Below, one piece after another: positions 27,524 through 40,149 of a stretch of DNA of 64,000 nt. Position 1 is the first letter of the stretch, and each line of letters opens with the position of its first letter. The DNA is from Trichoplax sp. H2. Its lineage: Eukaryota; Placozoa; Uniplacotomia; Trichoplacea. Under the pieces are notes generated by a model. The model was not told where the DNA came from. It saw nothing but the letters and a program-made list of their open reading frames with translations, and searched no databases. The stretch is from positions 1-64,000 of the forward strand of contig NOWV01000075.1 of assembly GCA_003344405.1 (NCBI GenBank), in the 5' to 3' direction. Position numbers and translations under genes: made by a program.

Positions 27524-30500
27524 CTAGCAAGAAGCGTTTATTTCTCTGAGGGTGGAGACAATGCTCTCTATTGATTTCATACTATTAAGATATGAAGCAT
27601 TCTGGAATGTGTAAAAACAGCAAGGTGACAATTAATCATCTATACGTCTACGATCACAGAAGTTGCTTATCAACTAAGGAGAAGAATAGAAAGAAATCGA
27701 GCCTACCACTAATTTTAGGAAGGATAAGAATTTTTCCAACATAGCAATCAATTTGTCATATTTACGGTTTGGAAGGTAATTTCTGGCTTCCATAATAGCA
27801 TTCTACAAGTTGTACACAATTTGATTAAGAAAGAAGGTTAGATGATGGTCTATTGGCAGTTCATGTGTTATCGAATAATTCTTTACAGCTACAACTCGTA
27901 TTAACCGACAGTAGTGTAAAGCCTACTGCTAATCTCATGATCTTAATAGCAATTGGTGTAAAATTGCCCATACAACAAGAATAATAACTGTTAGCAATTA
28001 ATGTAATCCAGTTGCATCAATGCATAGCAACGAAAATGAAATTTTTATAAAAGCGCCAACAAATATTTAACAACTAGCAACAAAGACTTACGTTGTCATC
28101 CATGATTAGTAAACCAGTAAGGAGTGCTGCATATGATGCAACTACGCTATTCTCGAAATGTGATCCCGCTTGAGCGTGTAAAACTGACGTAATAATTATT
28201 CGTGTGAGTAACTATACGTATCAAATCTTCACCAATATTAATTTGCAAGCATAATTTTATGTATGCAGCTGTAATGGTATTTACCTTGAATTTCTGAATT
28301 CAAACTAACGTCTAGATCTGAAAAGAACCAAGTAATATCCATTATCAATCTACAGTACTGTACTCGTATATGCTTATTAGATTTACGATTTATCATTGTA
28401 TCGCAATCATACCGTCGGTTTTATTCTCGCTGTCATCGATCGTGGAAGTAATTTTTTCAGAGGTTTCTTCCGCAGTTTTTTCCCGATGTAAGAATAATTC
28501 AATAACAATTTGTATCAAGCCTCGGTCCTTTACCTTTAGCCTTAAAGCTGCAGCTCTGCTTTCTTTGTTGGATTCAACTAAATTAATAAGTAACCCTAGA
28601 GCCTGATATAACAAAAAATTTTTTTTATCAATTGATTAGATTTTGTTTATCGCCATTAAATACATTAGAGATATGAACATGTAGACGTATAAATTTATTA
28701 CCAAAATGACTAGATCAAAGCGGCGAACATCGTCAACTCTTTCATGGATCTATACAATTGAGCATGAAATGAATAAGCAGAAATAACTTAGTTGTACTCT
28801 AAAGGTTGATAGAGTTTAGATTCTAAAGCATTTATTTTTTTAAAATAGCTCCATTACCTCATCAATACATTCCATAGCTGCTTTTATTGTTGATTTATCA
28901 CGACCTACTTGCTTACACCCGATTTCTATAATGAGACACAATAACATGGTAATTAGATCCGATTAATAAATAAATTAAAGTCAGTTTATTTGCGGTGAGT
29001 AATGATGTAATTTGTATACTATAGTGCAAAATCCTAACCATTCTCGTGAGTTATGTTGAGAAGTAAGCGTACGGACGCTAATAAGCAGGCTGAATCTTCA
29101 TTAATTGCAGTATTCTTATCTTGTGACATTATCTTCTCAACACACAAGGAAAATATCCTATTGTAAAAAGTGATATTACTATTAAATTTCAAATTTTAGA
29201 AATGATTGTAAAGAAGTTTTACCGTTTATAGTATGTGCAATCGATCTATACATTTCCGTTATTTATGTAACATTAAAATTAATGTTACTTAATAAGATGG
29301 ACATTCCTATGCTTTAAGAGCTAATTTCATTTCTATTCCTTTTCATACAATCACTAAACAAATTTGTAACATTTTAAGTAATGTAGACTTTATACCTTGA
29401 TACATTTCCCACTAATGTGTAACCCTTCCATCCGATAACATAATCTTGATTCTCTTTGTTTAAAAATGTCACCTAAAACAGGTTATAGACATCAGTACTG
29501 GGCGTACGTCTAGCCTTATATAAATTAAAATTGGATCAAATCAAGCATATACTGTATACAAACCGTCTCCAGTATACGACAGCATAATTCTACTTCTCGT
29601 AAAACAATAATTCTATTTGCTTTGGGATTCATTTCAAGATTATATTTGTGATCGATAACTATAACGGACAGAAGATTAATAACTATATATTAACTTGTGC
29701 GATTCTATGATAAACATTAAAGGTAATTTACCGTACATACCGAGATCACATATAACATCTAATATTCCAATACTTCTGACTTTATCCTTTAGCCAAACAG
29801 CATTCCGACTGCATACCAAATTGAAGATACATGCCAGAGCCAAGGCTTTCCCCTACAATATGAAGGTAGAATTAAGGTTAAAGTATTATATAACATTATC
29901 AAAGAGAAGCATTTAATAATGAAAAAAAACTGTGAACAATACGTATGTGCTTACGTTTAAGGAGTCAACATGTGCTTTTAAGTAATCTTTGCATGACAAA
30001 CTAGTTTGTAAACAAATATCACTAGGAGAACAAGAAATGACTTTATTACGTCCAATAAAAGCAGCAAAAAGTAAAAATTTTTCAAAAATCTTTTACCTAA
30101 TATTTTGCAAAGAACTTTTCAAGATAGCGTCGTTAGTATCATTATGGTCCTGATTTGGACACTGTAGTAACTTTAGTAATACATCTATAAAGGCAAAATA
30201 ACAACGTAAGATATTTAACGAATTTCTGGTGAACGATCATCATGCTGTTTAACATACCAAGTAGATCATCAGTAAGGTCCATAATAAGACGATCTTCACT
30301 TAAGACGAAAAATAAGGCTGCTGTATACGTTGCTAATTGCTAAATTGGTAATACAAAGTAGAGACAGGAATCAACGTTTACATCGATGTAACGGTTAATC
30401 AATGCATGTGTATCTATTATTCTTCAAATGATAGCTCTTACGTAATCACTTGGACTATCGACCAATAGATCTAGTATCTTGGGTATAATTTCGTGTGCTC

Positions 30501-32308
30501 TAATATACATACGAAAAGGAGACTCTGTGCATCTCTTGGCTAGTGCTGTAATACTAAAAGAACAAATGCAATGTTTTAGATATTCGATAAATGCACAGAT
30601 TCAGATTATTAATGCAAGAGAGAATTGTATTTTACCTCGAGCAACGGAGATTTTTAGGATACGATGGATTCAATCCATCCAGTAGATATTCAATATCATC
30701 AGCTAACTATCATTAGAATACAATGATTTATCAATAGAAAGAACATGAGAAGAGATTAACTTCGTTAGGAAGAAAAAGTGACAATTTCTATTCTCTTTCA
30801 TTGTAGAATACAACAGCGTCTATGTGAAACTAAGATCAAGGAGAGAGTAGACTGACTACAATTGAATGAGGAATAGGATTGTTATTATTTTCTAGTTTCT
30901 TCAGTTTGATATCACAAGCATGCCCATGCAATAATATGATCAAGAAGATAATTGACTGAGTGTAATTCAATTCAAAATAGGTAGCGATCATTTCCATTCT
31001 CTTGGGCTTGAAAAATGGCAACAGTGCTCATGCGATAGTATGATCAAGGAAAGAGGGTAGATATAAATACCACTAGATGCTCGTTATGATAATTGTTGCA
31101 ATTGGAATCATTTATACAAGTATCTTATTCTTTATATAAATAATCGACCACAGTGTAAGGAAAGCATGGGCGTAAATGGAATAAATTATTCGATCTCCTC
31201 TACCTGCTCATCTTCTCCTTGTTCTAGGCACTGATGACTTTCTCTGACATGTTTGATAATAGTATAATCCTGAATAGGGAAAATGAGAAATATTTAGTCA
31301 AGAGAAGATAAAGATCCATGGCCAATATGGATAAGTTACCTCTTTACTGCCCTTTTTAACCTTGACTTTATTGCCTACTTTTTGGCTATGATTGCAACTG
31401 ATTAAAGAATCATTGCTTGTTCCTGATAGTGTACGTGTCATAGGCTGATAGATTAGAAGGAAAAATACAAGGTGTCAAGTGAGAATTAAGTAAGAATATG
31501 AGTTGAGAAGATGTGTAGCGTTAGCATGTTATCATCCAATTTAAAGCAAGTGATGCAAGCATGAGGTAACGTTGTCGGTAAGGGGAAAATACCTCTTTTT
31601 GAACTTGAATTTATACAAGAAAATCATTCATTGCTATGGACAAGTTATCATGTTCAAATTGATACAGTATTATCCCGTAGAGCAATTGTGATTCTACTCG
31701 CTTGTGCTATTGACATTATCAGTGTAGAATCCACTTACCTCCTTCAATAAATTATCGAAATCAGGTGTTGTATTATCGAGCCATTCTTGAGTACTATTCC
31801 ACGTACTTTCCTCACTTTCACTTTTATCCGTTTCTCGACTATCATTTAAATCGTGTCGTTCTTCACTGCTTTCATTGCAATTTTTACTACTTACAAGTTG
31901 ATCTTTGTCATTGATATCTCGACTCAATTGCTTCTTAATGGATACAAATTGCTTGCTGGACTTTCTAACTAACTTGGCTGGCGGTGGTTGTGGTTGTTGC
32001 TGCTGTTGTTGTGTCGTGATCAAATGGTGTTGATCAGGTACTTTGGCTTCGCTTTGTATACTGTCGACATGGAGATGATTTTGTTGAGGATGATGATCGA
32101 AATCGATCGCCGACCAGCAATGACGAATTTTATTTTTTTTAACAGGATACGATGGATCATCTACAGGATGTTGATGATGATTGGTTACAGTATGATTATA
32201 ATGGAGAGCAATATCAAATTGATGATCGTCGATTTCCGGCTTTTCCACTACTTTCTTGCGTTTGCCGTAACCTTTACCCGTAAATTTAGGCATGACGGAT
32301 GTTTTCAT
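27524..32308 (-). CDS. WAPL: WAPL, cohesin release factor
   Basis: Nineteen exons: 32308-31739, 31444-31340, 31269-31204, 30706-30636, 30553-30442, 30339-30258, 30184-30097, 30021-29955, 29852-29741, 29658-29564, 29472-29396, 29157-29039, 28925-28858, 28749-28702, 28602-28413, 28317-28285, 28183-28092, 27802-27707, 27601-27524. They close in frame to 722 residues (human about 1190). WAPL opens the cohesin ring with PDS5. The C-terminal HEAT-like domain starts near residue 226 with YTIIKHVRESHQCLEQGED, then DDIEYLLDGL, SPFRMYIRAHEIIPKILD, ALGLLINLVESN, VVASYAALLTGLL and YLPNRKYDKLIAMLEKFLSF. The N-terminal third is short, has a Q/P run (residues near 100) and a GKGYGKRKK segment that resembles the human GKTYSR PDS5-binding motif; I see no FGF motif. 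The upstream in-frame TTG at 32341 is not used as a start. Confidence 0.93.
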
Positions 32309-34689
32309 CGACGCATCAACTCGATCCAATCGCGATATCAAATCAACTCAATCGCTTGCAGTAAAGTAATCATGCAATGGGCAGCTATTCTCGATCAATA
32401 TAGACAGTAAAATAGCCTGTGGATGTGATTTTTCCCCTCTGTCTATGCGATTTGGTCGACTAGTTGGACTCTTTTTGAAACAGGCACGAAGGAGGGAGAA
32501 AAGACTTTTTGACACTACTGTATCAAACGCTCATCGCTCGCTTATACTATACCCTATCGCCAAGTGCAATCCGCTCTCGCCTATCAACCCATTGGAACAA
32601 CCATAACAAAAAAACGTTTTTGTATTGGATGACAGAGTTGACGGCTAGAGTATGGAAAATTTCAAATTGAGTTGGTGCATGCGCAGAAAGCATCCACCTG
32701 GGATCTCCCTTTGGGTGGAGAAGAAAAGGGCATTCATGGACGACCTGGTAAGTTACTCGTCAGAAAACCTTGAATGGCGATGATTTCTAGCCGTCGAGAT
32801 GGAGTATTAGAAAGCCTTTCACAAGGATGACTACAAATGCAAAACATAAATGAATATGTGTTGTACATGACTGTATATACAGTAGAACAATAGGGTTATG
32901 ACTCATGAGGGGCAATGCGACTGCTTTTACTTGCATTCTTCCCATGGCATAGCATAGCGAATAGTTTCCTATTATTGCAAAACTAGTTGCAATAGACTGC
33001 CAACGTAAGCTTGTCTTTGGACTCTTGATCTTGCTTGATTATGTTGCTTCTCATTGCCAAGCAACCTTTGGTATGAAACTGCTGGACGAGCTTGTTGATC
33101 TACTGCAAAAATACAACCTAAATAGTAAGACAGTATGCGTCGACTCGTGTACAAATGTAGTGTTGTGGAGAATCAATGATTGAAATATGGCGGAGATATT
33201 TCCTTGTCCTACTGCACACTGCTAACAACATACACTGGCCTGGCGACATTTTATTATTTTTTAAAATTCCTGACTGAGCCATGAGTGAATAATATGCAAT
33301 GCCAAGACTGCACGATACTGTACTATATCCTGTATACATATAAATCGGAAATAGCTTTCAAAATAAGGGTTGGTTATGAAAGGAATATCATATATCATGA
33401 TGATGCACTATCAAGTGCAATTGTTGTACATGAATTCAAGCGCATGAACAAACGACTTTTCTACTTTGGAAAGAAATGGCACGAAATTGTTTCGTAAAAG
33501 GCAGGCATAGTGCTGAATTTGTGATCTACCACTGTACGAAACTCTTATACTTGACCAATTTCGAAATATAGACCGTAGCATAGACACATACAGAATGCAA
33601 TACTAGGCACTGGAGATTACGCCGATTGACTGATCATCACGGTGACTATTTGAAGATATCCAATACTGTGCATCATTTTCTTATATGGAGAACTTTGACA
33701 AATGGATACAGCTAGCATAGCTGATGACTTGCACAGTTCGCAGTATCAGTGAAAGACGTATTTTATTCAATTGAAGCAAATGTAATAAAGTATCTCACTA
33801 TAACTATCTTAGTCAAATTGTATTTTCCATGATGCTTTTATGACAAGGTTTTAGGAATAGTAGAATAATAATTAATTAATTATTACAAGAATCTAGTCTA
33901 AAATACGCAATTCCGAGCTCAAAGTGAAGCCAAGTCTTTTCTCTCTCCATGAGCTCATCTTTGCATCTTTTATATATATATGTATTTCGTTCAATCCATT
34001 TATGACAACTTGATTAATCTTCAATCAGATATTAAGTCATCAAACAAAAATAATATCCCCACTACTTTTCTCCAATAGTACATCGTTATCTTCTACAATC
34101 TAAATCATTCTACCGAAGATGTTATTACTCTTCTGTTAACGTCTAGCCTCTTTCCCTGAAGGGCATCTTAACAACTACAGCGTTTCTAGCCACATAAATC
34201 TTGTACCATAATTAGTCCATCGGCCAATATTAGTCATCCACAATTTCTAATATACTGTATTAGTTAGCAATCATCTATTAGCTTCACCAGAATATCGATT
34301 CAGAATCACTTAACCATATCAAATAGCGCTATCCTTATAACCCAATATGGGTGCATCACTGCAACAAAGTATCATGACCTAGAATCGTCTGCGCGAGTAA
34401 AAATCACTCACACCGCATAGCATGTGGGCTTCGCTAATGTCCATAATCGCTGATTGACTGTGACAGTTGTGACTTAACAGCGGTAGCAGTGAATCAATAT
34501 GGGTTGAGTGATGAGTAGTCCCTGCTCATCGTTACTAAAGAAGAAATTGCGACTTGAATAGCCTAGCATAAAGGCTGAATAAATTGATTAAAATTTATTG
34601 ATGATAATTCCTTCAGTACTGTATCATAATTTGACATCATTGGTATTCCACAAGAGTGCCTAAAAGCCTTGTGACTTCAGCGCATTGAC
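32309..34689. other. Divergent gap 5' of WAPL, no gene seen
   Basis: Small open frames near 32972-33497 lack ATG starts or protein-like composition and overlap on both strands. I find no splice-consistent exon chain here. The WAPL promoter should lie in the first few hundred bases. Confidence 0.45.
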
Positions 34690-35445
34690 CAGCACTTGCA
34701 CGCTAATCTGCAAAATGGCTGAAATGAGTTGACTGACTGGAGTGCAATGTAAAATGTGTCTTAAGACAGTGATAGTGCTGTAATGTAGAAGCATAGGAGC
34801 AAACAATTTAATAGCAATACAGTAGAAAAAGTCAATCACTGACTTGCTAATCTGTAAAATGGCTGAAATGTGCTCACCGACTAGAGTGCAATGTAAAATG
34901 TGTCTTAAGACAGTGCTGTAATGTAGAAGTATAGGAGCAAACAATTTAATAGCAATACAGTAGAAAAAGTCAATTACTGACTTGCTAATCTGTAAAATGG
35001 CTGAAATGTGCTCACCGACTAGAGTGCAATGTAAAATGTGTCTTAAGACAGTGATAGTGCTGTAATGTAGAAGCATAGGAGCAAACAATTTAAAAGCAAT
35101 ACAGTAGAAAAAGTCAATCACAGACTTGCACTTGCACGCTAATCTGCAAAATGGCTGAAATGAGCTCACTGACTAGAGTGCAATGTAAAATGTGTCTTAA
35201 GACAGTGATAGTGATGTAATGTAGAAGCATAGGAGCAAACAATTTAATAGCAATACAGTAGAAAAAGTCAATTACTGACTTGCTAATCTGTAAAATGGCT
35301 GAAATGTGCTCACCGACTAGAGTGCAATGTAAAATGTGTCTTAAGACAGTGATAGTGCTGTAATGTACAGTACAGTAGAAGCATAGGAGCAAACAATTTA
35401 ATGGCAATACAGTAGAAAAAGTCAATCACTGACGTCATCAGAGCA
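34690..35445. repeat. Minisatellite of five to six units, 138-154 bp
   Basis: Anchor GACT(A/G)GAGTGCAATG recurs at 34735, 34879, 35017, 35171 and 35315, giving spacings of 144, 138, 154 and 144. Each unit holds AAATGTGTCTTAAGACAG, AGGAGCAAACAATTTAA and AAAATGGCTGAAATG segments. Because most spacings are multiples of three, the minus strand stays open for 169 and 103 codons with a 46-48 residue hydrophobic periodicity. The 154-bp unit breaks the frame. I read this as satellite DNA; translation is unproven. Confidence 0.9.
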
Positions 35446-35649
35446 GATCACACAAGTCGTACCGGGTGCTATTCTTATCGTTCTTATTTTTACTCGATGA
35501 TCTCATCGTTCGGTTTGAAGCGACGAGGGTTACACAAGGATTAAGCCGTGGTGCACGTACATACGTATCATTTTACACGTACCACCAAAGGCATACTGAT
35601 CATACTTTCTCTTCGATTGCATTGTTGATCAGGCATGAAACAATCATCC

Positions 35650-35895
35650 CTAGCTTATTGTACAGTGTACAGGATTGTACCAGGTACAATAGAGTACATT
35701 GTACAGTACAACACACAGCTCACCATCACCAACGGATAACGTTCAATGTTCATACTACACGTTACACTCGCTTCGTATCCAAGGAGTTGAATGACAATGT
35801 CAACAGCGGTTCAACTGGGTTCACCCATCCAATACACACGGTGTACAGTACAGGATCAATGCTAAGTACAGTACTGTACTGTACTGTATAAACAT
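35650..35895. repeat. TACAG/GTAC palindromic array, block 6
   Basis: Clusters occur at 35658-35706 (GTACAGTGTACAGG and similar) and 35840-35895 (a run of GTACTGTACTGTACTGTA). The right end runs directly into the TATA box at 35900. It is the only dense block in the WAPL/trefoil divergent gap. Confidence 0.85.
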
Positions 35896-35899
35896 ACTG

Positions 35900-35908
35900 T
35901 ATAAATAG
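35900..35908 (+). promoter_or_regulatory. TATA box of the beta-trefoil gene
   Basis: TATAAATAG followed by a G+C-rich start region is a textbook metazoan core promoter. A leader exon begins around 35930 and ends in a strong donor at 36031/36032 (TTCAG|GTAAGC). The predicted leader has no ATG. It splices to 37553, eleven bases before the start codon. Confidence 0.75.
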
Positions 35909-35929
35909 CGGAACGTTTCGGACCGGCAT

Positions 35930-36031
35930 CTGCTATTGCGGAACACGTTTCACTCGTGCACGTCACACACCCCCTGTGTCAACCCCTACCTCAATCTCAC
36001 GTTTGATTTGCCTTTGCCATCATCAGTTCAG
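35930..36031 (+). other. 5' untranslated leader exon of the beta-trefoil gene
   Basis: The 3' border is set by the TTCAG|GTAAGC donor. The 5' border is estimated as 25-30 bases after the TATA box. The partner acceptor is TTTCATAG at 37545-37552. The leader is C-rich, unlike the surrounding A+T-rich DNA, and contains no ATG. Confidence 0.65.
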
Positions 36032-36673
36032 GTAAGCAAAATGATGATAATCGATCCAATATTGTCATGTATTACTTGATAAGTCATGATTGGGTCCATT
36101 TCCAGCGTCAATCATTCAGCATGACCATCACGATGGCCCAATGTCCAACGACTGTACGTATAGTCGCTGCAAAGGGTAAAAAAATGGTTTAAAAAGGGCA
36201 TTGGAGTATCGAAAAAGGCATCCATCAATCTTTGAAGTAAAAGTAATAGGGCATCTGCTAGTCATGATGATGTGCTGATTGTAGACCTGAGAAAGGTTAA
36301 CACGCAAAACTCGACTAAATGGAAGTTGATCTAACATTCATGATCTAATCTTCATGCAGATTAATTCAATTCAGTTGGATTAATCCTTTACTGCCGCCCT
36401 TCCAACCTTTTTCCGCTCATGATTACCTCGATCGAACTTTAATGCAAGTTATCATTACCAGTCATAGCGCGTCATAGTCTTATCTTCCTTTAGTACAGTA
36501 GATAGACTATCCATGTCAAGCAGGCTTACTCAATCAACAAGATGGAAATGGCCAACGTGGCCTCTTTCTGTCGCCTTGTCAGAAATCTTGACCTTGACAT
36601 GAGCCAAAACCCATTGGATTTTGTGAATTCAAATCGGCTTTGGTATCATGTCGTATAGTACAGTACTGTAAAC

Positions 36674-37390
36674 AGTTTCAGCAATCGCACTGTATCATGC
36701 GGATTATCATTCGTGATTAGAACAATCTACAATTTCGTAGCGTGTAGGCTACATTAGCAGTAGAGATAATTACGTTAATTAAATTCACAATGTTGACGAG
36801 TCAAATACGATCGCTATGGAATATCAATGCTCCTCCATACTGTGCTACTTACATCATTGCTAGCTAGCAGTCCAATTAAATGGACTATTTCATAAAATGG
36901 CGTCATATCATTGGTTGTCGAGCGATTCAAGCATCCTTGTCTTGATCGAATTACATTATGGCAAATAGAAATCAGTGCTATTCAACCTGTCGATAGCTAA
37001 ACGCTTGCTGTACTAAATTCATATCATTACTGTAAACTCTGTGAGCAATCACACTGCACCGTGCAGAAGGTGTAATCTACAGTTTCGTCGTGCACAAACT
37101 ACATCAGCCATCAGACAATTACGGTAATTCAATTCGCTAGGTTGGCGAATCAAGTACTATCACTATAGAATATTGATCCTCCTCCATACTGTGCTGCATA
37201 GACTATTGCTGGACAGGAGAGTAAATTGTCATTGATTCATGAATTCATTATCAAGTGTTGCAGACATACTCGTATGCTTATCTTTGCAAACGCATTATGG
37301 AAAAAAGAATTTAGTGTCGAACCTGTAGAGGTTAAAGGACCACTTGTATGTAGTTAAACGGTAGTGATTGTTTGCTGTACTGAATATCGT
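36674..37390. repeat. Diverged ~363-bp tandem duplication in the leader intron
   Basis: Two copies start near 36674 and 37037. They share GCAATC.CACTG, a CTAC A.TTTCGT segment, GACGAGTCAA/GGCGAATCAA and CTCCTCCATACTGTGCT. Identity is moderate, so this is an old duplication. No coding potential is seen. Confidence 0.7.
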
Positions 37391-37563
37391 CTGACGATCC
37401 CGCTACACAAAGTAGAATAACGGCCATCACAACATTTTTGGGTGCTGGTGTTCGCCATCGTTCTATACCAGACATTGTAAAATCCTTCTTGTCAATGGTG
37501 ATGGAATACACAACTTCGTAACTTATCTAATATCTTATTTTCTATTTCATAGATCCTCCGACA

Positions 37564-39954
37564 ATGAACTTCCAATTTGATGTTAATGGTGTTTACGCCT
37601 TCAGAGGCCATAATGGCCAATACGTTACGCGATACTGTCGTAATAATTTACAAAACTTGGAAGCGTGTAAACCCCAAGTGGATCAGTTTTGCCGGTATGT
37701 TGTACGCTACATTTACTGCTAGATAGGATCATAAAATAGAATTGAATACATATTTACCTACAATCGGTAGGAAATAAATAGAAAAACATTGCATTTAGGT
37801 CTTAAGTAAAAATGATATTTTTGTTTGTCTCATTGTACTTACACCAGTTATATCATTAGTGTCTTGTATTCAGTATAAGAAATACAGTACTGGTGAATTT
37901 AATTGATATTGCTTACCGCTACTATCCATTTAGAATTCATTGTGTGTACGCCTTATAACGGTCAATCATCACTGATGCATAAAACTAGCGGTAGCTTACG
38001 TCAACATATAAATAGCTCGTTAAATTAAAGTCTTCAGCTGTATTACTCTAATTGTGTACAGTATAGTGTTATTACCGAGTGTTAATAAGCTTCATAAATC
38101 AGTGATTATTGTTTAACATTTAAACACACCGTAAATACATACTTAATAAACTTCATAAAACAGTGATTATTGCTTAACATTTAAATACGCCGTAAATACA
38201 TGATTAATAGCTTAATAAATCAGTGATTATTGCTTAACAAATACACCGTAAATACATTACTAATAAACATAAAATAAATTAGTGATTATTACTTAACAAA
38301 TACACCGTAAACACACTAAGATGTATAAATTCAATTCAATTGCAGTAAAGCATACCTGTATTACTACTAGGTTTCAATACGATATTTTTACCTTAAAATT
38401 AAAATTAGAATAATGCGAATTTGTGATCATAGATTCGTAGTGTTTGAATAATCAATTATGTATGTATACGCCTTTGCTTTCATAGTATTCATTCCTATAA
38501 AAATGCTAATTTTATTTGTGATAGTAGATATTTTTGTACGATAATCATATCATTCGAATCCAAATTTGGCTTTTCATACGATGACAGCGAATTTAACCTT
38601 CAATAAGAAAAGATTTTTAAACGGCCAAAACACCTACATTACCCAACAGGTCATCTTATACCATTGACAGCTAATCTTGTTATTGTTAGGTTCAAACCAT
38701 CCGCTAGAGTTTTGCCAGGAGGTCAAGTTGTGTACGGTTTCATGGCTGACAATAACCGTCACTGGTGTGCCGTTAACCGCAATGGCGTCGTTAAGGTGGA
38801 ATGCGACCAAGGAGAAATTACCCCTTACTGCTTCTTTGGTATCCAAGTTGGACAGGTTAGCTTACAATCAATACACACAACATTCTGATTGCAGAAGATG
38901 CAGAATGTTAAACAGTTCTATTATGGAATACTTTGTAATGAGATTAAGAATAAGTCTATTTTCCTATTTTTCTGTGATGGCTTGATTTGGGAAATAAATA
39001 GAACTTTGGTAGCTATGTACAGGTGGCTTTAACTAGTGGTGGAAGATACGTCAGCTTATTCACGCGCAACGAATATCAGTATGCATTGGAAGTCGCCAAA
39101 GATGTCCCAGATGAATGGTGTTGGTTGCAAGTATTTCGCGTTGGTAAGGAGATACTAAAATCTGATAATACCGTCACTTTTTCTATCCTCATACTAGGAA
39201 TAATGTATTAACGATGACTGAAAGCCATACATCATAATTTTATTTAATATCATAACTCAATCCGACACGAAAGTTGCACATTTTACCTAAATATATCTTA
39301 CATGTGTATGTACTATATACTGTATAGATCGCGCCATCAGTATGCCACCTCAGTTGCATCAGCAATATGACTTTACCTTTGATCCAAATCGCACATACAC
39401 ATTGAAAGGCAATAACGGCCAATTTTTGACAAGATTTCACAGAAACGGTATGGACAACGTAGAAGCCTGTAAATCGAATCCAGATCAATTCTGCTGCTTC
39501 CGCTTCAGCACATTTCATACATCAGATGGACGCAAAAAAGTAGCAATGCTAGCAGACAATCAGAAATACCTAACCGTATATAATAGAAATGGCGTCCGCA
39601 AAATCGAATGCTGCAAGGGTGAATTGGATCATTTCTGCTTATTTGATGTCCAGGTTTGCCAATACTTTGTTGCTAAAATTTTCTTTACATTGGTACACTT
39701 TTTACTTGAACAAATTAGTTATTTGGCATATTATGCTTAATTCAGTCGTGCAAGAGAAAGCGTAATATTTAAAACGAGAAATTTTTAATTAAAATTGCTA
39801 GGCCCAATCGACGTGGGGAAATACTGCACGGATAGCTTTCGTTCACGACGGTCAGTACTTGACATTGTACACTCGTGAAGGTGTTCAATACCAATGGGAA
39901 TCTTGCAAGCCTATGGCTGATGAATGGTGCTGGTATACTTTGCAATGGAATTAA
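37564..39954 (+). CDS. Double beta-trefoil (fascin-like fold) protein, Cys-rich
   Basis: Five exons (37564-37694, 38690-38855, 39023-39143, 39328-39653, 39802-39954) join in frame to 298 residues. The protein is six related units of about 40-50 residues in two sets of three. Units read like GQYVTRYCRNNLQNLEAC, WCAVNRNGVVKVEC, GRYVSLFTRN; then GQFLTRFHRNGMDNVEAC, KYLTVYNRNGVRKIEC, GQYLTLYTREG. Each ends in an aromatic-Cys-aromatic or FC-type motif (QFCRF, YCFF, EWCW, QFCCF, HFCLF, EWCW). Three such units make one beta-trefoil, so this is two tandem trefoils. Fascin actin-bundlers and some lectins share the fold; actin or sugar binding cannot be decided here. There is no signal peptide, so it is probably cytosolic. 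Exons 1 and 4 both start AG|ATC in the same phase, supporting domain duplication with its exons. It has a TATA promoter, unusual among its neighbours. Confidence 0.88.
38075..38320. repeat. Four AT-rich tandem units of about 60 bp in trefoil intron
   Basis: Each unit contains CAGTGATTATT or TAGTGATTATT, GCTTAACA or similar and ACCGTAAATACA. The units shorten progressively by loss of a few bases after TTAACA. Non-coding. Confidence 0.9.
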
Positions 39955-40143
39955 CTATTGCATAATGCTTAGCAACTGCTTATTTGTAGCTTCTATAGGT
40001 ATAACTGTACATCTTTCATTTTTAACCAATATAAAAGGTTGTAATCCAGTAACTATATCGACTTTGATTTCGGGAATAGTGTTAGCCTTAGAAAGACCTT
40101 ACTCAAATTAGACTTGAAGTCAATTATAGAATTAAATTTTCTA

Positions 40144-40149
40144 AATAAA
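40144..40149 (+). terminator. Possible polyadenylation signal of the trefoil gene
   Basis: An AATAAA hexamer 190 bases after the TAA stop in A+T-rich sequence. Confidence 0.4.

Noticed and set aside
31196-31269. A separate gene ending in QVEEIE-stop at 31196
   Set aside because: Reading past the CAG|GTAGAG donor at 31204 gives that tail, but splicing there joins in phase to DDIEYLLDGL and reproduces the WAPL domain.
31988-32410. 140-codon plus-strand frame opposite WAPL exon 1
   Set aside because: It is the antisense shadow of the His/Gln-rich first WAPL exon.
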